Source: Rickettsiaceae bacterium (lineage in GTDB: Bacteria > Pseudomonadota > Alphaproteobacteria > Rickettsiales > Rickettsiaceae). From it: 20,816 nucleotides of DNA. A program made the position numbers and the translations under genes. The DNA lies in assembly GCA_017995275.1 (NCBI GenBank), contig JAGOJE010000002.1, positions 1-20,816 of the forward strand, written 5' to 3'. The notes beneath the pieces are model-generated. The model made no database searches, was not told the DNA's origin, and saw nothing but the letters and a program-made list of their open reading frames with translations. Within the stretch, counting starts at the first letter, position 1. Each line of letters starts with the position of its first letter. This document shows, in pieces, positions 1-5,703 of this stretch.

Positions 1-1
1 G

Positions 2-949
2 CCTACATATGCAGTGCTAGGTGTTACATCTTGCTATTTAATTGCTGTAATAAGAATCATACAAGGTATATCAGTTGGTGGTGAGTATAGTGGTGCTTTA
101 ATATATGCCATTGAGCATTTTAATAAAAAAAGTGCGGGGATGACTGGTAGTGTAGTTATTGCAGGCTGTATGACCGGAGTCTTACTAGCTACTTTAATTA
201 GTAATCTACTAAAAATGCCATTCATTCCTGAATATGGTTGGAGGATAGCTTTCTTCTTTGGTTTTATTTTAACTATAGTTGGGTATTTTATCAGACAGCA
301 ACTTGTAGAAACTCCAGAATTTAGGAAGTTATCATTAGAGAGAAAGAGTAATAGAATTCCTCTGATTGAAGGGGTAAAAGGTTATACTCTGGAATGTATA
401 GGCACATTTTTTGTTGCCGCTTCTAATGGTGTAAATTTCTACTTCGTATTGGTGTTTATGCCTGGATATGTAAATAAACTTACAGGGCTGGATATAGGGT
501 TTTATCCATTACTCACTACCAGTCTATTAATAGTTTTCTCTATAATAGTTGGTTATTTATCAGATATTTATGATAGGGCAAAAATAGTTTGTTATGGGTT
601 GATAGCGATTTCCTGTTACAGTTTTGTAGGATTTCAACTGTTAGGTTTATATCCAACTTTCACATCCGCAATATTGTTTTTCTGTGGGCACGCCATAATT
701 TTTTCAACCCAGGCGTCACTTGTAAATATATTTGCTATAGAAATCTTTCCGACTAAATATAGATTTAGCTGCTCCTCTTTATTTTTTAGCCTAGGTATGG
801 GAATTGTCGGAGGGACTTCTCCGCTAGTTTCAGCTTGGATTGTAGATAATTTTACTAATTCAACGTTTGCACTTGGGGTATATGTTGCTGTAGTTTCGTT
901 ACTTGCATATATTGCTGTGTTGTCAGTGAGACGCAAGAGTAGAATTTAG
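2..949 (+). CDS. MFS transporter, ProP/MHS metabolite:H+ symporter family (5' partial)
   Basis: The frame is open to the left window edge, so the N-terminus is missing and the GTG at 14 is only an internal codon. The visible ~315 residues cover roughly the last nine or ten membrane helices of a twelve-helix transporter. Two motifs place it in the metabolite:H+ symporter family, which includes the osmolyte importer ProP: a loop reading RIIQGISVGGEYSGA and, after the mid-protein helices, a basic stretch reading IRQQLVETPEF. It ends with a short basic tail (VRRKSRI). Members import small organic solutes such as proline, betaine or dicarboxylates together with protons; the substrate here cannot be read from sequence. 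Rickettsiales carry many such paralogues, often as cargo next to RAGE transfer genes. No frameshift is seen in the visible part. Confidence 0.9.
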   Translation, partial: PTYAVLGVTSCYLIAVIRIIQGISVGGEYSGALIYAIEHFNKKSAGMTGSVVIAGCMTGVLLATLISNLLKMPFIPEYGWRIAFFFGFILTIVGYFIRQQLVETPEFRKLSLERKSNRIPLIEGVKGYTLECIGTFFVAASNGVNFYFVLVFMPGYVNKLTGLDIGFYPLLTTSLLIVFSIIVGYLSDIYDRAKIVCYGLIAISCYSFVGFQLLGLYPTFTSAILFFCGHAIIFSTQASLVNIFAIEIFPTKYRFSCSSLFFSLGMGIVGGTSPLVSAWIVDNFTNSTFALGVYVAVVSLLAYIAVLSVRRKSRI

Positions 950-1015
950 TAAGAATAGCAATCGTGAATTTAAAAAAATCAATAGATGTATACCAATAGT
1001 CTTGGACTTTGGTGG

Positions 1016-1055
1016 GAGAAGATTAACAACTACTAATATCTTCTCAGTAATTTTT
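1016..1055 (+). terminator. Candidate Rho-independent terminator of the MFS gene
   Basis: GAGAAGAT at 1016-1023 is perfectly repeated in inverted form as ATCTTCTC at 1038-1045. The 14-base loop is followed, five bases after the stem, by five T residues (1051-1055). It sits 67 bases after the transporter stop codon, a sensible place for a terminator. The stem has low GC and a long loop, so termination could be leaky. Confidence 0.4.
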
Positions 1056-1170
1056 CCGTATATGCAAACCAGACAAAATTGATGATAATGTGTTTTTTAG
1101 GGTAAATTTTTATGAATGGTTGAAATTCTATGAAATAAGAGTTTAGCAGAGAATTTATAAGCTAAAAACA

Positions 1171-1216
1171 GCCCGTAAGTATTACAGAATTTCGAAGCTC
1201 AGAAATACTTACAGGC
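1171..1216. repeat. 46-bp imperfect palindrome upstream of the first operon gene
   Basis: Bases 1171-1183 pair with 1204-1216 with one mismatch, including nine perfect pairs in a row (GTAAGTATT against AATACTTAC). The inner part, 1184-1203, continues the same dyad around a centre between 1193 and 1194 (TTTCGAA core). In total 18 of 23 positions are Watson-Crick pairs, one is G-T and four are mismatches. The right arm ends 29 bases before the GTG of the first gene and 14 bases before its Shine-Dalgarno sequence. As DNA it could be a dimeric-protein operator; as RNA it is a long leader hairpin. There is no T tract after it, so a simple terminator is unlikely. Its function is inferred from position only. 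Confidence 0.6.
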
Positions 1217-1245
1217 CCTTTATCAACACGAAGGAGTGTGACGCC

Positions 1246-1905
1246 GTGACTATAAAACAAAATGCTGCGCTATGCAATAGGAAATGCATGTCGTGGAAAC
1301 CAAACGATTATATAAATTCCCTTTTTCTTAATTGTTGTAGTAATGAGCATTTAGCAGATGCTTACTCAACAGTTTCCCATAATGTTAGTAGTACATTATC
1401 CCTATTTGATAGGGTTGGTAGAATAGTTTCTTATAAAATAGATATGGAAAATATTTGTATTGTAGGGCAAAAAAACTATCAATTCTTATGGTTGAGTAGG
1501 TTACTGATCGATTATTTTCAAAAATCATCTAAATCTCTGAAAGTTATAGAAAGCTATGATTTTTGTATGTTGTCTCGCTCAGAAAGGTTAAATCCTTCAG
1601 TGAAGTACCTCGTGTATGTTGATTCTTCATCTATGAACTTTAGTGAACTTGCAGAAGTAGATAAATTCTGCAAAGTAAAATTCATATTTAAATTTCCAGG
1701 ACTTGAGCTTAGCCATAGCGGAGAAATTATCAATATAAATAATTTTATAGGGATTATTTCAGTTTTTGGTGTGGATTTTGCTTCATCAATTAGATTGACA
1801 GCATCTTTGAGTGAGGAAGAGTTTCTTGTTATATCTGGCAGAAAACAATTCATACGTTCTTTGACTAAAGAAAATCAGAGAAGCTATGGTGGTCTAATCA
1901 ATTAA
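1246..1905 (+). CDS. Hypothetical cytosolic protein at the head of the tra operon
   Basis: I do not recognise this 219-residue protein. It starts at GTG, supported by a strong AAGGAG at 1231-1236 nine bases upstream. It has no signal peptide and no clear membrane helix. From about residue 68 a hydrophobic strand (ICIVGQ), a helix, a second strand and a further VKYLVYVD strand followed by helix and VKFIFKF give an alternating beta/alpha pattern. That loosely resembles a receiver or Rossmann-like fold, but I see no convincing acidic phosphorylation pocket. The N-terminal 65 residues are cysteine-rich (four cysteines in the first 32 residues). It ends 24 bases before the pilin gene and probably shares its transcript. 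In F the comparable place is held by regulators and relaxosome genes (traM, traJ, traY), so a regulatory role is possible, from context only. Confidence 0.75.
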   Translation: MTIKQNAALCNRKCMSWKPNDYINSLFLNCCSNEHLADAYSTVSHNVSSTLSLFDRVGRIVSYKIDMENICIVGQKNYQFLWLSRLLIDYFQKSSKSLKVIESYDFCMLSRSERLNPSVKYLVYVDSSSMNFSELAEVDKFCKVKFIFKFPGLELSHSGEIININNFIGIISVFGVDFASSIRLTASLSEEEFLVISGRKQFIRSLTKENQRSYGGLIN

Positions 1906-1929
1906 ACACAAGGAAAAGGAGAAAATAAA

Positions 1930-2286
1930 ATGACGAAATTAATTAGAATAAAAATGGAGAATAGTATGTTTCAAAAGAAAGACTTTGTAAAAAGAGAATA
2001 TAGATATCTCATTTTATGTGGGGCTTTAATTGGGATTGCTTTTTGTCCTGATAGCGCTTTGGCTGCTGGTGAAGCATTTAAGGTAAATTTAGAAACTGGA
2101 GCAAAGGCTTTTTTTGACCCTCTTATTAATTTGATAGAGAACAACTGGGGTAAGGCTGTGATGCTAGCCAGTGGTGGCTCTGCAATAATGGGGGAAGGTG
2201 ATTTGAGACAAAGGGGTATTAGGGCTGGTATAGGAGCTGGTGTTGCAGGAGCAACTATTGTTGGTTTACTAGCAATGTTTAAATAA
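1930..2286 (+). CDS. traA: TraA-like pilin precursor (propilin candidate)
   Basis: This 118-residue protein has the layout of F propilin. A long basic leader (KKDFVKREYRYL) is followed by a hydrophobic segment (about residues 27-40) and a signal-peptidase site, SALAA before Gly47. The mature part is about 72 residues, close to the 70 of F pilin, with a hydrophobic helix near residues 64-86, a short basic turn (RQRGIRAG) and a second glycine-rich helix near 98-116. The start is set by AAGGAG at 1916-1921, eight bases before the ATG; ATG codons at 1954 and 1966 are alternatives. It lies directly before traL, as in F. It would be inserted in the inner membrane and polymerised into the pilus. Sequence identity to F pilin is low, so the call rests on architecture and position. 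No TraQ or TraX is seen in the window. Confidence 0.75.
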   Translation: MTKLIRIKMENSMFQKKDFVKREYRYLILCGALIGIAFCPDSALAAGEAFKVNLETGAKAFFDPLINLIENNWGKAVMLASGGSAIMGEGDLRQRGIRAGIGAGVAGATIVGLLAMFK

Positions 2287-2308
2287 AATTTGGGATGCGG
2301 TAGAGATT

Positions 2309-2593
2309 ATGAATAGGCGAGTATTCAGTACATGTTTAAATAAGGAAAGGAAAATCTACAACTGTTCTGTATGGGCGTTTATTTGTGGAGGATTAGCTCT
2401 TCTATTTGCGGGTCTTGCGAAGGGACTCTTATGGGGAATGGGTCTTGGTGTTGGTGGTTTTCTGCTTGGTAGTTTTCTATCTAAGCAATGGCATCAGGGA
2501 AACATCCAACGTCTGATATATGCGCATATTCCATTTGCCAAATACATTGTAGATAAGAATATGCCGGAATCCCACCATCGTAGGACGATGTAA
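2309..2593 (+). CDS. traL: TraL, inner-membrane pilus assembly protein (VirB3-like)
   Basis: The product is 94 residues; F TraL is about 91. Two close hydrophobic, glycine-rich helices (about residues 21-38 and 40-57) are followed by the conserved C-terminal pattern LIYAHIP, then a basic/acidic tail around NMPESHHRR. This matches the LIYWYMP...PDS pattern of F TraL. TraL is the VirB3 equivalent that anchors the TraC ATPase at the inner membrane. The gene lies 22 bases after the pilin gene with only a weak GGTAGAG-like ribosome site, which suggests translation partly coupled to traA. Gene order traA-traL-traE-traK is that of F. Confidence 0.88.
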   Translation: MNRRVFSTCLNKERKIYNCSVWAFICGGLALLFAGLAKGLLWGMGLGVGGFLLGSFLSKQWHQGNIQRLIYAHIPFAKYIVDKNMPESHHRRTM

Positions 2594-2633
2594 TTTGCGA
2601 AAATGAATTAATAAATAGTTAGCCAGAGTCAAA

Positions 2634-3275
2634 ATGAATAAGAAAGTAATGAGTTTAAATATTGAAATGGTTGCAAGGCAAAGAAACTTGTTTCTTATCC
2701 TTAGCGTGATGTCAGTACTTAGTTCTATGATGCTTGCATATAAAGTTTTGACTTCTGAAGAAAAAACAATATTAGTGCCTGGCCTAAATCAAGAAGTATG
2801 GACAAATAAAGATGGTGTTAGCAGCAGTTACTTAGAGGAAGTTAGTAGTATGTATATACCATTCTTACTAGACCTTGACAGTGGTTGCATTGATTGGAAA
2901 AGAGAAAAACTCTTTAAATATGTATCTAGAAGTGATGCTGTGTATATAAAATCTCTGGCCAATTATTTTGCTTCAGCAAAGAAACAATATTCACAATTTT
3001 CATTGAGTACGCATTTTGCAGTGAAAAATTTTAAGATTAATCAGAAAGATTTAACTGTGGAAGCTCATGGGCAGCTTACGAGCCATTTCGGAGAGCGTGG
3101 AGTAACTAGTATGCCAGCTATTTACCGTCTCAGTTTTGAATGGGTGAGTGGAAGACTTCTTCTTACCGAATTCGTGAAATTATCTAAAGATGAAAGTGGA
3201 GTAGATAGAGTAGGAGATGAGCGCGAAGAAATTGAAATTATAAAGCAGGAGGTATTGGATGATAATGAAGAATGA
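2634..3275 (+). CDS. traE: TraE, VirB8-like inner-membrane T4SS component
   Basis: The product is 213 residues (F TraE 188). It has a short cytoplasmic N-terminus, one membrane helix at about residues 18-38, and then a periplasmic domain of the TraE/VirB8 type. In that domain YLEEVSSMYIPFLLDL aligns with the corresponding segment of F TraE, and a later strand-rich part contains VKNFKINQKDLTVEAHGQL. TraE is a bitopic scaffold linking the inner-membrane platform to the outer-membrane core. The C-terminus, rich in acidic residues after about residue 185, is longer than in F. Its last 17 bases overlap the start of traK. The ribosome-binding site before the ATG is weak. Confidence 0.9.
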   Translation: MNKKVMSLNIEMVARQRNLFLILSVMSVLSSMMLAYKVLTSEEKTILVPGLNQEVWTNKDGVSSSYLEEVSSMYIPFLLDLDSGCIDWKREKLFKYVSRSDAVYIKSLANYFASAKKQYSQFSLSTHFAVKNFKINQKDLTVEAHGQLTSHFGERGVTSMPAIYRLSFEWVSGRLLLTEFVKLSKDESGVDRVGDEREEIEIIKQEVLDDNEE

Positions 3276-4014
3276 GCAAATTTCATTGGGTAATTTTGTT
3301 GTATTGACAGTCTTGTTGAATGTTGTGTGTTTTATTATGAGTGATGCCAATGCTTCCAAGACAGCTTTAATGCGAAAGCAGGAATTGGCATTGGATTATA
3401 AAAATCCTCTGACTGTGCATCTCAGTTGCAATGCTATTAATCACATAAATTTCAAAAATAATAGAATATTAAAAATTATAGGAGACCAGAGTAAATTTAG
3501 CAGCATCATATCTAGTGATGGGAGCCATTTGTTTTTGACATCAAAGGTAGCAGCCGGAAGTGAGTTTGATATGTCTGTAGTAGATGTACATTCAGAAGTC
3601 TTTGACTTGCATGTAATAGTGCAAGATGTGGGTAAGCAAGTAATTCTTACTCTAGAAAAATTGGATTTGAAGAGAGAAAAGTCAGATTTGAAAGTTGAGG
3701 AAGCAAAGGAGATGATCAATGCTATGCAACAAGGGATTAAAGGTAAATATTACGTTACTATGACTGATAGGGAAATTTCATTTGAGTCGGAGCCTAATTT
3801 AGAAATCAGGCAATATGCTAACTACAGATATGGAAAGCTCTGGGGTGCCTGTTTTGATGTAAGAAATAAATTGTCACAAAATGCTATAATTTTAAATACA
3901 AATAAAGTTGCTGGTTTATTTAAGAATGTCATAGGGGCTTTTCCAGTTCAGGTGACAATATTTCCGCTTAAGAATTCAAAAATATTCATTGTTTTTGAAG
4001 GAGAATCATTATGA
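3259..4014 (+). CDS. traK: TraK, VirB9-like periplasmic/outer-membrane core component
   Basis: The product is 251 residues (F TraK 242). It has an N-terminal signal peptide with a likely cut after DANA at residue 32, then a beta-rich periplasmic domain beginning with the HINFKNNRILKI stretch typical of TraK N-termini. TraK binds the lipoprotein TraV and the inner-membrane protein TraB to form the trans-envelope core ring. AGGAGG at 3247-3252 lies six bases before the ATG at 3259 and inside the end of traE, so the 17-base overlap with traE is real. The ATG at 3265 is a less well-spaced alternative. Its stop overlaps the traB start in an ATGA arrangement. Residues 135-160 are unusually charged. 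Confidence 0.85.
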   Translation: MIMKNEQISLGNFVVLTVLLNVVCFIMSDANASKTALMRKQELALDYKNPLTVHLSCNAINHINFKNNRILKIIGDQSKFSSIISSDGSHLFLTSKVAAGSEFDMSVVDVHSEVFDLHVIVQDVGKQVILTLEKLDLKREKSDLKVEEAKEMINAMQQGIKGKYYVTMTDREISFESEPNLEIRQYANYRYGKLWGACFDVRNKLSQNAIILNTNKVAGLFKNVIGAFPVQVTIFPLKNSKIFIVFEGESL

Positions 4015-5327
4015 ATTTCAATGAACTGTTTGAGAAAATAAAGAGAAAGTTTTCGGGTGCTGCAATAACTGATGGAGAAGTCAGTGAAAATGAGGATTCT
4101 GATACAGATTTGGAAGATATATTGTTTGAACAAGATAATAGGAATAGTAGAAAAAATGCAGAAAAAAATAGTAGCAATGATCAGATAAAACAAAAACAAT
4201 ATATATTATTCAGTTCTCTTTTGATTGGATTTTTGTTTGTAACAACTATTGCAATATTATTTCTACAAAGCAAAACAACTAAAAAGAGAAAAATTAGTGA
4301 TTCAGGAGGTTTAAAAATAGAGTTAGCTGACAAGGCTCTTGATCCAGAAGTACATTGGCGAAACTATTATGAGGAACAAAGAGAGCGTGATAGGAAGGAA
4401 TTTGAGGAGAGGCTGAAACAAGTAGAACAGCAACAGCTAGAAGTTACAAATACTACAAAAAAGCAAATAGAAGAAGATTTAGCTGACAGTAAAGAAAAAC
4501 TTCTCATGGCTCAGAAAGAGCTTGCGGCGGCAGGTCTTGCATTACAAAAAGTGGCTGAGGAAGAAGAAGCAAGACTAGGTAAAGAGCCTCCTTATATGGA
4601 ACCATCTATGAATGAGATTGATCTGAATACAGAAACTGAATTTGACCAACCAAAATCCATAAAAAATTATATTCCAGAAGGAACTTATCTCAACGGCTAT
4701 TTGCTGGGTGGGGTGGTTGTATCTACAGCTCTTAATACTGCTGATGAAAATCCAACTCCGGTAAGTATTCGTCTAAAATCACGAGGCAATCTAAATACAA
4801 ACAATCAGCTTGATGTTTCAAAATGTAGGATTATGGGGAGTGCATATGGTGATCTTTCATCTGAGAGGGCGGTGGTTAGGCTTGAAAAGATGATATGTGA
4901 AATAGATGGAACTTACGTAACTAGCCGTATTGCAGGTATGGTTTATGGTCCTGATGGGTTTAATGGTATTAAGGGTAGTGTTGTTTCTACTTCCGAGAAA
5001 CATTTAAAAAACGCATTTGTAGGAGGGTTAATAAGTGGGGTTACCTCAATTTCAAAAGGTCAAGGAGGAGTAAGTATGAGTGCGGCAGGAGTGATTTCTA
5101 GTCAAAAGCAAGATTTTAAAGATTTAGCTACAGGTGGTGTTCTTCAAGGAGCCAGTACTGCTGGTGAAAAGTTAGCAGATTATTACTTGAAGCAAGCCGA
5201 GAGTATGTCTCCTGTTTTGACTATTCCGGCTGGAGTTAGAGTACAAGCTCATATTACCAAAGGTTTCGCTATAGGAGAGGTTGGAACTATAGGCAAAATC
5301 AAATCTGAAAGGAATAAATCCAATTAG
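4011..5327 (+). CDS. traB: TraB, VirB10-like envelope-spanning core component
   Basis: The product is 438 residues (F TraB 475). In order: an acidic cytoplasmic N-terminus; one membrane helix at about residues 64-86; a charged coiled coil at about 113-190 (EEQRERDRKEFEERLKQVEQ and on); a short linker with PPYMEP rather than a long proline-rich region; and a C-terminal TrbI/VirB10 beta-barrel domain from about residue 220. That domain opens with PEGTYLNGYLLGGVVVSTA and ends with PAGVRVQAHITKG. TraB spans both membranes, forms the outer-membrane pore with TraV and TraK, and contacts the coupling protein. It starts in a 4-base ATGA overlap with traK. No traP, which follows traB in F, is present. 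Confidence 0.93.
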   Translation: MNFNELFEKIKRKFSGAAITDGEVSENEDSDTDLEDILFEQDNRNSRKNAEKNSSNDQIKQKQYILFSSLLIGFLFVTTIAILFLQSKTTKKRKISDSGGLKIELADKALDPEVHWRNYYEEQRERDRKEFEERLKQVEQQQLEVTNTTKKQIEEDLADSKEKLLMAQKELAAAGLALQKVAEEEEARLGKEPPYMEPSMNEIDLNTETEFDQPKSIKNYIPEGTYLNGYLLGGVVVSTALNTADENPTPVSIRLKSRGNLNTNNQLDVSKCRIMGSAYGDLSSERAVVRLEKMICEIDGTYVTSRIAGMVYGPDGFNGIKGSVVSTSEKHLKNAFVGGLISGVTSISKGQGGVSMSAAGVISSQKQDFKDLATGGVLQGASTAGEKLADYYLKQAESMSPVLTIPAGVRVQAHITKGFAIGEVGTIGKIKSERNKSN

Positions 5328-5364
5328 CCGAGTAATTATAATGAATATGAATGAGGATATGTTG

Positions 5365-5703
5365 ATGTTGGGGTACTTAAGTAAGAAATTATTCATAGGG
5401 AAGGTATTTCTATTGGTAATTATGCAAAGCTTTATGACTGCTTGTAGTAGTTATCATTCGTCTTTTTCTTGTCCTGAGGCAAGGGGAGGGAGGTGTCTAC
5501 CAATTGATAAGATTGATAGTTTAATTAGTAGTGGGGAGATTGAAGAAATTATTGGAATTGACGATGAATGTTTTAAAGGCAAATGCTCCTTAAGGAAAAA
5601 GCGTAAATTAATTACTCAAAAAAGAGAGTTTCCTATCATCAAAGATCAGGAGCAAGAAAAGAATATATATTTTCCTGAAGAAATGGAGAATGAGAAGAAA
5701 TAA
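5365..5703 (+). CDS. traV: TraV, outer-membrane lipoprotein of the T4SS core (short form)
   Basis: A hydrophobic signal sequence ends in a lipobox-like FMTAC, so the mature protein should begin with a lipidated cysteine. It is followed by FSCPEARGGRCLPID, which matches the two-cysteine FECN...DTC motif after the lipobox of F TraV. TraV is the VirB7 equivalent and anchors the TraK ring in the outer membrane. I chose the ATG at 5365 because GAGG at 5353-5356 lies eight bases upstream; ATG codons at 5341 and 5359 are in frame. The product is about 112 residues against 171 in F, and the downstream half is a charged Lys/Glu tail with little similarity. It overlaps traC by one base (TAATG). Confidence 0.82.
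   Translation: MLGYLSKKLFIGKVFLLVIMQSFMTACSSYHSSFSCPEARGGRCLPIDKIDSLISSGEIEEIIGIDDECFKGKCSLRKKRKLITQKREFPIIKDQEQEKNIYFPEEMENEKK

Larger units (their letters stand above)
950..1245. other. Non-coding gap between the transporter gene and the tra operon
   Basis: No convincing gene is seen on either strand in these 296 bases. The gap holds a terminator-like hairpin behind the transporter gene and a large palindrome close to the next start codon, both listed separately. The leader and promoter of the tra operon would be expected here. The best sigma-70-like match is TTGATG at 1079-1084 with TAAATT at 1103-1108 (18-base spacing), which is weak. TTGAAA at 1120-1125 has no good -10 partner. I therefore do not call a promoter. 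No tRNA or attachment-site repeat was recognised. Confidence 0.6.

Noticed and set aside
634..936. Minus-strand open frame of about 100 residues opposite the transporter gene
   Set aside because: It overlaps conserved transporter coding sequence and shows no ribosome site or recognisable features. The other minus-strand frames opposite tra genes were rejected for the same reasons.
1079..1108. Sigma-70-like promoter (TTGATG / TAAATT)
   Set aside because: The match is weak and such matches are common by chance in AT-rich DNA. It is mentioned only in the description of the gap.
950..1245. Possible tRNA, attachment site or origin of transfer in the main gap
   Set aside because: No cloverleaf, no direct repeat with another part of the window and no recognisable nick-site motif were seen. 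Only the two hairpins are supported.
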